NCBI GenBank assembly: GCA_002404345.1
Contig: DHJN01000157.1
Span: forward strand, 26,875-34,065
Length of the DNA: 7,191 nt
Source: Actinobacteria bacterium UBA4719
Lineage (GTDB): Bacteria; Actinomycetota; Actinomycetes; Actinomycetales; Dermatophilaceae
Reading direction: 5' to 3'
The notes below the pieces were generated by a model, which was given only the letters and a program-made list of their open reading frames with translations, was not told the origin of the DNA and did not search any database. Shown piece after piece: positions 1-5,873 of the stretch (position 1 is its first letter; the number at the start of each line of letters is the position of its first letter). The position numbers and the translations under genes are program-made.

Positions 1-89
1 ACGACGTCCAGGCCCTCGTTGCGCAGGACGATGCCCAGCATCTCCGACAACGCAAGGTCGTCATCGACAACGAGTACGCGACCCTTCAC
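1..89 (-). CDS. mtrA: Response regulator, MtrA-type, N-terminal fragment (runs off the left edge)
   Basis: The first 29 codons of a two-component response regulator are visible, starting VKGRVLVVDDDLALSEMLG. The hydrophobic strand followed by DDD is the acidic pocket of a receiver domain; the phospho-acceptor Asp lies outside the window. The following residues (EMLGIVLRNEG) closely match the start of MtrA, the essential regulator paired with sensor MtrB that controls cell-wall and division genes in actinobacteria. The GTG start at 89-87 is well supported: an in-frame stop lies just upstream at 104-102, and GAGAGGA (103-97) sits 7 nt before the GTG. Proximity to ahcY on the same strand agrees with the known mycobacterial neighbourhood. 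Another OmpR-family regulator is possible because only the N-terminus is seen, but MtrA is the best match I know. It is divergent from the tadE gene. Confidence 0.8.
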   Translation of the reverse strand, partial: MKGRVLVVDDDLALSEMLGIVLRNEGLDV

Positions 90-403
90 GCCAAAGTCCT
101 CTCAGGTTTGCGTCGGTCCGCGCTATACAGACCTGAGAGCATCGTCTCATGCATGGCATATCAGGCGTGGCTATACGTCCTCGCCGCTGAGGGCAACACC
201 CTGGATCGGGCCAATCCGAAGTGCCTAGACCGATCTCAGCCGAACGGTCAGACAATCTCGAATGTCTCAGTTCTTCGCCCGAGCATGCCTATTCTGACAA
301 AGTGCGAATACCAAGGGATCTCGATAGGAGCGCCGCGGATGCGGCAGGATCCCGATTCAGGCTGGCCGCGTCGCAGCGTAAGACTTGGCGCGTCTCTAAG
401 CGC
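90..403. other. Divergent intergenic region between mtrA and tadE
   Basis: No convincing gene is visible in these 314 nt. The TadE reading frame stays open back to 221, but the residues encoded upstream of 404 do not resemble a TadE leader. Besides the mtrA inverted repeat, the region has an 8-bp palindrome CATGCATG (148-155) and the string GCTATAC twice (122-128 and 170-176). A strong AGGAG (326-330) stands 8 nt before an ATG at 339, but that ATG opens a 45-codon frame that overlaps tadE out of phase. I see no clear -35/-10 pair for tadE. The promoters of both divergent genes presumably lie here. Confidence 0.5.
97..139 (-). promoter_or_regulatory. mtrA leader: Shine-Dalgarno inside a 9-bp inverted repeat
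   Basis: The plus-strand arms CTCTCAGGT (99-107) and ACCTGAGAG (131-139) are perfectly complementary and separated by 23 nt. On the minus strand, the arm nearer the gene contains most of the mtrA Shine-Dalgarno GAGAGGA (103-97). If transcription starts upstream of 139, the mRNA could fold and hide the ribosome site. If it starts inside the loop, where a TATAGC string lies at 127-122 on the minus strand, the repeat would instead be a DNA operator across the promoter. The repeat is seen directly; both functions are inference. Confidence 0.45.
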
Positions 404-844
404 ATGTCAGAGGGCCTTGAACGGGGTACAGCCGCCGTCGAGATGGCCCTGGTCATGCCGCTCCTGCTCTTCGTGATCTTTGCACTAGTGGATCTCAGCC
501 GGGCATACGACACCAAGATCCAGCTCAGTCAGGCTGCCCGCGAAGGCGTCCGTCTGGTAGCCATGCAATCCACTGCCGACGTCAACGTGCGCATTGCCCA
601 GGCGGCCCCCTCCTTGGACTTCGTGACACCTCCCTCTGGCATCTCGATCCAGTACCTCGACAGTGCCGGAGCTGTGGTGGCAGGCGGCAGCTGCACGACT
701 TCCGGCGTGGTGAACGCCCGGGTGACCGTGACGACGGGTTTCGTCTGGATCACCGGAATCTCTTCGATGTCGCGCTTCTTCGGGCCGGCGACCTTCCCGA
801 CACCAAGCCAGCAGAGCGCGATCGGAGTAATGCAATGCGCATGA
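404..844 (+). CDS. TadE-like pseudopilin (Flp/Tad pilus assembly family)
   Basis: A 146-residue protein with the TadE signature. A short leader ends in Gly8 and is followed by TAAVEM, with Glu at position +5 after the Gly (Glu13), then a hydrophobic segment at about 15-31. This is the site cut by Tad prepilin peptidases in type IV-like pilins. The helix continues into DLSRAY and a QAAREGVR stretch typical of TadE. The remainder is a small beta-rich extracytoplasmic domain with two Cys. TadE proteins are minor pseudopilins helping assemble or anchor Flp pili. The start at 404 is chosen because the cleavage motif needs a short leader; no good Shine-Dalgarno precedes it, and a longer form from GTG 302 or ATG 221 cannot be excluded. 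It overlaps the next gene by 10 nt, so the two are probably cotranscribed. Confidence 0.8.
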   Translation: MSEGLERGTAAVEMALVMPLLLFVIFALVDLSRAYDTKIQLSQAAREGVRLVAMQSTADVNVRIAQAAPSLDFVTPPSGISIQYLDSAGAVVAGGSCTTSGVVNARVTVTTGFVWITGISSMSRFFGPATFPTPSQQSAIGVMQCA

Positions 845-2079
845 GCCATCGAATGCGGTCCCTCCGTCGCAACGACAGGGGCGCGGTTGCCATCATTGTT
901 GCCATGCTTGTCGGTATGGGAGTCCTCCTGGGCGCTGCCGCCATCTCCATTGACGTGGGCGGGCTCTACGCCCAGCGTCGAGAGGTGCAGAATGGCGCCG
1001 ATGCCGCAGCAGGGTCACTGGCAATGACCTGCGTGAAGACGCGCAACTGCCCGGCTTCGTCGGCCCTGGCGCTGTCGACGCTGGCAGCCATGAACGGCAA
1101 GACAACTCTGGGTGATGCCACCAACCAGCCGTCCTACGCGGCGGGCATCTGCGCCGAGAATCTTCCCATCGCCACCACCACAGACCTCCCAGCGTGCAAC
1201 ACCCCGTCGGGAACCCTTGTCGACTGCCCCCCGATGTCCAGCAGCCTGGCCGGTGTCTCCTACGTCGAGGCTCACACCCAGACGCTGGTCAACGGCGCGC
1301 ATCTCCTGCCCTCGACCGTGGCCAAGGCTCTGGGGTTCCCGGGAGCGAACGTCCAGGCCTGCGCTCGAGTTGCCTTCGGGCCGCCCACTCCCAGCCCCCA
1401 GAACACCATGCCGATCGCCATGTCCTACTGCGACTGGAAAGCCGCGGTCGGCTACGTGGACGCAGCCCACCCCGGCACCTTCCAGAACCCGCCCCAGGGC
1501 GCGGACCCGGGCTATGACACCACTACTGCCCGCCCCTGGCCACTTGCGGCCGCGCAAATCTCAGTCCTTCTTGCCAAGGATGACTCGTCCACCTGCACAA
1601 CGTGGAACGGTCACACCGCACCCGGCGGGTTCTCCTGGCTGGACAATACCGACTGCGCTGCCAACGTCATCAATGGCTGGGTGCCCGGGAAAACCGGCAT
1701 GAGCGGTTACTGCGCACTCGATGCGTACTACAAGAAGATGACCTTCATACCGGTCTTCGACTGCGTCGCCGACACCATCGTGAACCCCATCATCCCTATT
1801 GGCCAACCCGGCGCCACCAACTGCACCACGTCTGCTCACGGTAGCGGCAGCACGAATTACCACATCGTTGGCTACGCGGCGTTTTATCTCAGTGGCTGGC
1901 ACTTCAGCGCCAGCAATGAAAAGGGCTCGATAAACCCCCTGGCCGCCGCACCCTGTACTGAACCGGCTAAATGCCTGATCGGCTGGTTCACCCAAGCTCT
2001 GATGGACAACGTCCCTCCGGCGCCCCCCACTGACACCACCCCCGACTTTGGCCCCAAGGTGGTCCTGCCAGCCGGGTGA
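835..2079 (+). CDS. TadG-like pilus assembly / secreted protein
   Basis: A 414-residue protein. The N-terminus has basic residues, then RGAVAIIVAML and a single membrane anchor at about 17-37, followed by the Tad domain pattern D40-x-G42, Y45, RRE (48-50), Q52 and ADAAA (55-59). This matches the putative Flp-pilus-assembly TadE/G-like N-terminal domain. The long extracytoplasmic part carries 14 Cys in total, an even number that suggests disulfides, and ends with a GYAAFYLSGW block, a CLIGWF motif at 380-385 and a Pro-rich tail. Unlike tadE there is no Glu at +5 after the Gly, so prepilin-peptidase processing is doubtful. Start ATG 835 is supported by GGAG (824-827) 7 nt upstream; ATG 841 overlaps the tadE stop but is too far from that site. 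No Tad motor or secretin genes lie alongside in this window, so the partner machinery must be elsewhere or absent. Confidence 0.75.
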   Translation: MRMSHRMRSLRRNDRGAVAIIVAMLVGMGVLLGAAAISIDVGGLYAQRREVQNGADAAAGSLAMTCVKTRNCPASSALALSTLAAMNGKTTLGDATNQPSYAAGICAENLPIATTTDLPACNTPSGTLVDCPPMSSSLAGVSYVEAHTQTLVNGAHLLPSTVAKALGFPGANVQACARVAFGPPTPSPQNTMPIAMSYCDWKAAVGYVDAAHPGTFQNPPQGADPGYDTTTARPWPLAAAQISVLLAKDDSSTCTTWNGHTAPGGFSWLDNTDCAANVINGWVPGKTGMSGYCALDAYYKKMTFIPVFDCVADTIVNPIIPIGQPGATNCTTSAHGSGSTNYHIVGYAAFYLSGWHFSASNEKGSINPLAAAPCTEPAKCLIGWFTQALMDNVPPAPPTDTTPDFGPKVVLPAG

Positions 2080-2186
2080 CCTCTACGCCATTCGCCCTGC
2101 TCACCTGCCTGCCGAGTCGCCAAAGTTCACACACGGCGTCCTCCCTATGTCCACCTCACACTACGGACCCTGACCGACCGATTCAG

Positions 2187-2203
2187 CGTTTCGCCGCGAA
2201 ACG
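2187..2203 (+). terminator. Short GC hairpin after tadG (possible terminator)
   Basis: CGTTTCG (2187-2193) and CGAAACG (2197-2203) are perfect 7-bp arms around a CCG loop, 108 nt after the tadG stop. No T-run follows. U-poor hairpins can end transcription in actinobacteria, but the short stem and the distance from the gene make this tentative. Confidence 0.25.
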
Positions 2204-2275
2204 ACCCGTGCGCATGAGTCCTCCATCGCCCTTGTGGGCAGGACTGTCATCACCCGTTCGGCTGATCTTGTCCGC

Positions 2276-2299
2276 CAAAACCAGCGCTATCTGGTTTTG
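2276..2299 (+). repeat. Perfect 9-bp hairpin just before the GT/MT gene
   Basis: CAAAACCAG (2276-2284) and CTGGTTTTG (2291-2299) are perfect complements around the loop CGCTAT. The structure ends 9 to 18 nt before the likely GTG starts (2309, 2312, 2318), in place of an ordinary Shine-Dalgarno. It could be an operator, a leader hairpin or, less likely, a terminator, since its T residues lie inside the stem. It argues against the longer reading frame from 2234 being translated. Confidence 0.45.
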
Positions 2300-2317
2300 A
2301 CTGGCACAGTGGTGAGG

Positions 2318-3121
2318 GTGACCACCAATCGACTCCGGTTGCTGATATTGATCGTGGCGTACAACGCCGAGTCCACGTTGTCGCCAGTCCTGGATCGGCT
2401 CCCGGCTGCGATCTTGCTCGACTACGACTGCGAGGTCCTGGCCATCGATGACGCCTCCGAGGACGGCACCTTCGAGGACGCGATGCGGTATCGCCGAGCG
2501 CACGTCGATCTTCCCCTCACCGTGTTGCGCAACAGGTCGAACCAGGGGTATGGCGGCAACCAGAAGGTCGGATACACCTACGCCATACAAGAGGGCTTCG
2601 ACATCGTCGCCCTGGTTCACGGCGATGGTCAGTACGCACCCGAGGAGTTCGCCAGCAGTCACAGCTGGGCGCTGGACGCGGTGCCGGACGGTGCCCGGGT
2701 GCTGGACCTCGGCGCCGACCCCGGAGGGCTGGCTGCCGAGCTCGCGAAGAAAGGCTGCCAGACCGCTGTCGTTGACGTTGTCGCACCCACCCAGTCGACC
2801 CCGGGCGTCGCGGTCCACGTCGCCGATCTGAACGAAGAGCTTGACCTACCCATCCAGGACTACGACTACTACGTCATGCTCGACGTGATCGAGCATCTTA
2901 AGGATCCCGAATTGTTCCTCGACGGCCTCCGGGCACGACTTGACGACGCGGCCATAGGCGACAGTCGCCTGTCGCGCGCACTGCTTTGGCTCAACCAGGT
3001 GCTGATCCATATCCGCCCAGGCCTGTTCTCCTACCAGATCTTCGTCCGTGCGACGGTCACGCCAGATGTAGCCACCGTCCTGGCCTCGACCCGTGCCAGC
3101 GTGGCGGTCGCCGCAGCATGA
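2318..3121 (+). CDS. Shortened GT2 glycosyltransferase / SAM methyltransferase fusion, probably internally deleted
   Basis: From GTG 2318 the protein has 267 residues. Residues 6-111 are the N-terminal half of a GT2 domain of the dolichol-phosphate-mannose-synthase type: LILIVAYNAEST, the DD pair at 44-45, NQGYGGNQK (75-83) and HGDGQYAPE (101-109), which holds the metal-binding Asp region. The sequence then passes directly into a class I methyltransferase start, SSHSWALDAVP with motif I VLDLGADPGG (128-137), the second acidic strand VVDV (151-154) and LDVIEHL (188-194). After about residue 210 it jumps to a C-terminal block (213-244) ending GLFSYQIFVR. Complete bifunctional enzymes of this type, as I remember them, are roughly twice as long; here both domains lack their second halves, in frame. 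Catalysis by either domain is doubtful. The start is uncertain (GTG 2309, 2312 or 2318; the frame is open from 2234) with no clear Shine-Dalgarno. The stop overlaps the next start (ATGA). Confidence 0.7.
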   Translation: MTTNRLRLLILIVAYNAESTLSPVLDRLPAAILLDYDCEVLAIDDASEDGTFEDAMRYRRAHVDLPLTVLRNRSNQGYGGNQKVGYTYAIQEGFDIVALVHGDGQYAPEEFASSHSWALDAVPDGARVLDLGADPGGLAAELAKKGCQTAVVDVVAPTQSTPGVAVHVADLNEELDLPIQDYDYYVMLDVIEHLKDPELFLDGLRARLDDAAIGDSRLSRALLWLNQVLIHIRPGLFSYQIFVRATVTPDVATVLASTRASVAVAAA

Positions 3122-4515
3122 GCCTGGACGTGCAGTCGACAGCCAAGGGCGTCAGAACACTTCGGAAGGCCAGCGCGAACAGCTCGCGCCTTATGTTGCT
3201 CTTCGGTGCCCTGATGGTCATGCTGTTCCCTTGGGTCGCCCCAGGTAGCACTGCGCCCCAGCTGGGAGCACTGCTCGTAGCCGCCGCGGCAGCAGGGGTC
3301 GCGCTGTTCAAGCCGATAGCCACGCGCGACCCGGGTGGGTTACGACGAGCAGAATGGGCAATGATCGGCTTGCTTCTGCTCACTGGGCTTATCTTGACAG
3401 CTGCCGCTCTGGCCCGACCGTTCGCCAGGCTTGGGTCGCCTCTGTGGCTCACGGTGATGGCGGTCTACACGATCCTGGGGCTCGTCGGGGCGCTCATGCT
3501 GGTCCGAAGGCTGCCCCACACGAAGTGGGCCTTCGCGCTGTTTCTCCTGGCTCACGCTGCGGTGACCGTGGCGTTCTTGCGCTCGTCACCCTTCGCCATC
3601 GACGTGGAGATGTTTCTGCGTGATGGTGCGGGAGCACTGCTGAATGGTCACAACCCCTATTCGATGACCTTCCCCAACATCTACCAGTCGCCCGCCACAG
3701 AGCAGTTCTACGGCCCCGGAGTGGTCGTCAACGGGCGGGTCACCTATGGCTTTCCGTACCTGCCCATTGCCCTGCTGGTCGCGATCCCCGGGCGACTGCT
3801 GGGAGACGTCAGGTACAGCCAGCTGATCGCCATGCTGGTGACGGCACTGGTCCTACGCCGGCTGGCAACGGACCGAATCGGCCGAGCCGCTGCGGTTCTC
3901 GGCGTTGCTTCCCCGGCGGCCATCCCGGTGCTCTTGGGGGCCTGGACGGAACCGACCCTCGTGGCACTCCTGGCTTGCCTGGTCCTGGCGCTCGAACGGC
4001 GGCGGTACACCTTCGTGGCCGTGTTCCTCGGGCTCTTCATGGTGTCCAAGCAGTATGTCGTGGTCGCGATTCCGCTGATCTGGCTCATCCGCGCGTGGTT
4101 GACGCGCCGCGTGATCGTCATCGGCGTCGGCGTCGCTGCCGCCGTGACCCTGCCCTTCTTCCTGGTCAACCCTGCAGCCTTCTGGAAGGCGATCGTCTCG
4201 TTCCAGCTGGTCCAGCCGTTCCGCGCTGACTCGGTGTCACTGCTCGTGTCCAGCGTCAACACGTTCGGCTGGCCCCCGCCGTGGACCTACAGCCTGCTGC
4301 CGCTTGTCGGCGGAGGCTTGACCGCCTTGGCCCTCGCTCTTCGCGCTCCGCGCACGCCGGCCGCCTTTGCCGCCGGCATAGGCCTGACCCTGTTGGTCAC
4401 GATTCTGTTGTCCAAGCAGGCCTTCATGAACTACTACTTCCTCGTGAGCGGCGCGTTCCTCATCGCGGCAGTTGCCTGGCCGACGCAACCTGAACGGGCG
4501 AATCCGCCACCGTGA
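3118..4515 (+). CDS. Polytopic GT-C-type glycosyltransferase (GT87/DUF2029-like)
   Basis: A 465-residue integral membrane protein with roughly 11-13 hydrophobic segments. After about five segments comes the loop SSPFAIDVEMF (156-166), where Asp162/Glu164 fit the acidic first-loop motif of GT-C enzymes, followed by GHNPY (177-181) and a GFPYLP block common in GT87-like proteins. GAWTEP (274-279) and SKQY are further conserved-looking motifs. Such enzymes take a sugar from a polyprenyl-phosphate donor and add it to an acceptor on the outer face of the membrane; the actual sugar and acceptor cannot be read here. Start ATG 3118 overlaps the upstream stop by 4 nt, giving a shorter and more plausible N-terminus than the open frame from 2986. 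No strong Shine-Dalgarno is present, so translational coupling is likely. It overlaps the following gene through GTGA and contains one rare TTA codon (Leu75). Confidence 0.75.
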   Translation: MSLDVQSTAKGVRTLRKASANSSRLMLLFGALMVMLFPWVAPGSTAPQLGALLVAAAAAGVALFKPIATRDPGGLRRAEWAMIGLLLLTGLILTAAALARPFARLGSPLWLTVMAVYTILGLVGALMLVRRLPHTKWAFALFLLAHAAVTVAFLRSSPFAIDVEMFLRDGAGALLNGHNPYSMTFPNIYQSPATEQFYGPGVVVNGRVTYGFPYLPIALLVAIPGRLLGDVRYSQLIAMLVTALVLRRLATDRIGRAAAVLGVASPAAIPVLLGAWTEPTLVALLACLVLALERRRYTFVAVFLGLFMVSKQYVVVAIPLIWLIRAWLTRRVIVIGVGVAAAVTLPFFLVNPAAFWKAIVSFQLVQPFRADSVSLLVSSVNTFGWPPPWTYSLLPLVGGGLTALALALRAPRTPAAFAAGIGLTLLVTILLSKQAFMNYYFLVSGAFLIAAVAWPTQPERANPPP

Positions 4516-5831
4516 AGAATGATGTCAGGGTGACTATCCCTGCATTGGACCCATCCGCGGCCAAGGCGCCGGCGAGGCGCAGGTCCGCGAGGTTGCTCAC
4601 ACTCATTCGGGCACTCCTTGATGACGCGCGCCCGCGGGCTTTCACCAGCGGGGAGGCGCGACGTGTTGTCCTGCTGATTGGTCTCTGCGCGTTCCTCGCC
4701 AAGCTCCTGATCTCCATGCGGACCTATGGCACCCAGGACATCCACACGTGGGCTGGATTTGCCCAGGGTGTGAGTCAACGGGGCCCCGTGGGGATCTACG
4801 GAATCAACTTCGGCAGGCTCAATGGCACCGTGTACAACCATCCGCCGCTGGTGGGCTACTACCTCGAGGTGGTGAACAAGCTCTCCCAGTGGGGAGTCCC
4901 TTTGAGGGTGACGATCCGAGCGTTGGCCAGCGCTGCAGACGTGATCTCAAGCCTGCTCGTGTTCGAGATCCTTCGCCGACGCAGTTCCCTGTTGCGATCG
5001 TCGATCTCCGGCCTTGCCGTGGCCGCCAGCCCCGTGCTGTTCCTGATCTCGGGCTACCACGGCAACACTGATCCATTGTTCGTGATGTTGGTGATACTGG
5101 GCAGCTTCTTGATCATTGACACACGGATGGCGTTCGCGGGTGGTGTTGCCCTGGGGCTGGCGATCGGGGTCAAGCTCGTGCCCATCGTCGTCCTTCCGAC
5201 CATCGCGGTGTATCTCGTGAAACACCGTCGTGACCTGCTGGTCCGTGCGGCCGCAGGCTTCGGAACAGTGTTTGCGGTCACCTGGGTCCCGGCGATCCTT
5301 GGCGAATGGGATGGCCTGAAGCGGAACGTTCTCGGATACTCCGGCATCAACGACCGCCCGTGGGGGCTCGTCGGATTCGCAGACGACCTCGGCTGGTCCT
5401 GGGCGTCACAATTCATGATCGGGCCCGGCAAGTACCTCGTGCTACTGCTGTGTGCTCTCATCCCCGCCACCCTGGCCTGGCGGAGACCAAAGCTCATCAT
5501 GGAGTCGGTGGCAATGAGTATGGTCGCGTTTCTCATCCTTTCCCCGGCCTTCGGAGTCCAGTACCTTGCCTGGCCCGTAGCACTGGCCTATCTGCTCGAC
5601 TTCTGGTCCGCGACGCTCTATAACGTCATCGGCGGCTTTTTCCTGTATCAGGTCTACGACCACTGGAATGGCGACCTGCCCTGGTTCCAGATGGCCAAAG
5701 GGCAACCACTCACGACCGATCAGGTCGCCCTGGCCGCGTTTCTATGGGCCGTGTTGATCGCGATCCTCATCAGGGGAGCGCATCGTGCTATCTCCAACGG
5801 GAATGACCTCGACGTAGACACCACCGCGTAG
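4512..5831 (+). CDS. Second polytopic GT-C-type glycosyltransferase (GT87/DUF2029-like)
   Basis: A 439-residue membrane protein with a basic, Ala/Pro-rich cytoplasmic N-terminus (about 45 residues) and roughly ten hydrophobic segments. The first loop has GTQDIHTW (73-80), with Asp76 the likely GT-C catalytic-type acidic residue, then YNHPP (108-112). GYHGNTDP (181-188), GVKLVP and SPAFGVQYLAWP are typical of GT87/PIG-M-like mannosyltransferases that use polyprenyl-phosphate sugars. It differs in sequence from its upstream neighbour, so the two probably add different residues or use different acceptors; this is inference. Start GTG 4512 shares GTGA with the previous stop, so the pair is likely translationally coupled; GTG 4530 is an alternative. 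The gene ends 42 nt from the convergent methyltransferase. Confidence 0.78.
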   Translation: MKNDVRVTIPALDPSAAKAPARRRSARLLTLIRALLDDARPRAFTSGEARRVVLLIGLCAFLAKLLISMRTYGTQDIHTWAGFAQGVSQRGPVGIYGINFGRLNGTVYNHPPLVGYYLEVVNKLSQWGVPLRVTIRALASAADVISSLLVFEILRRRSSLLRSSISGLAVAASPVLFLISGYHGNTDPLFVMLVILGSFLIIDTRMAFAGGVALGLAIGVKLVPIVVLPTIAVYLVKHRRDLLVRAAAGFGTVFAVTWVPAILGEWDGLKRNVLGYSGINDRPWGLVGFADDLGWSWASQFMIGPGKYLVLLLCALIPATLAWRRPKLIMESVAMSMVAFLILSPAFGVQYLAWPVALAYLLDFWSATLYNVIGGFFLYQVYDHWNGDLPWFQMAKGQPLTTDQVALAAFLWAVLIAILIRGAHRAISNGNDLDVDTTA

Positions 5832-5861
5832 ACATACGGCATAGACATAGACCTCACCGCG
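5815..5861. repeat. Degenerate short direct repeats at the convergent gene ends
   Basis: The hexamer TAGACA occurs at 5815, 5829 and 5842, with TAGACC at 5848. The 14-mers at 5815-5828 and 5848-5861 (TAGACACCACCGCG and TAGACCTCACCGCG) differ at two positions. The stop codon of the GT-C gene lies in the second copy. This looks like local slippage-type duplication; no function is suggested, and no strong terminator hairpin is seen between the two convergent genes. Confidence 0.35.
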
Positions 5862-5873
5862 CAGCGACCAAAG

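Noticed and set aside
108..476. Open plus-strand frame overlapping the start of tadE
   Set aside because: The encoded residues are Arg/Ser/Pro-rich with no family match, and the 3' part overlaps the clear TadE signature out of phase. Only the short 339-476 stretch has a good ribosome site, noted as a finding rather than called.
1112..1702. 196-codon plus-strand frame inside tadG
   Set aside because: It is Pro/Arg/Ala-rich, typical of a shadow frame in GC-rich coding DNA; tadG in the other frame has a signal anchor and Tad motif.
2234..2317. Longer start for the GT/MT gene
   Set aside because: The extension has no ribosome site, would run through the 9-bp hairpin and adds residues unlike a GT2 N-terminus. 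It is not excluded.
2183..2818. 211-codon minus-strand frame opposite the GT/MT gene
   Set aside because: No domain is recognisable, while the plus strand holds clear GT2 and methyltransferase motifs.
2986..3117. N-terminal extension of the first GT-C protein
   Set aside because: The 44 extra residues overlap the GT/MT gene out of frame and look like shadow translation; ATG 3118 overlaps the stop and gives a sensible start.
3744..4262. 172-codon minus-strand frame opposite the first GT-C gene
   Set aside because: Thr/Arg/Ser-rich shadow with no motifs; the plus strand encodes membrane helices.
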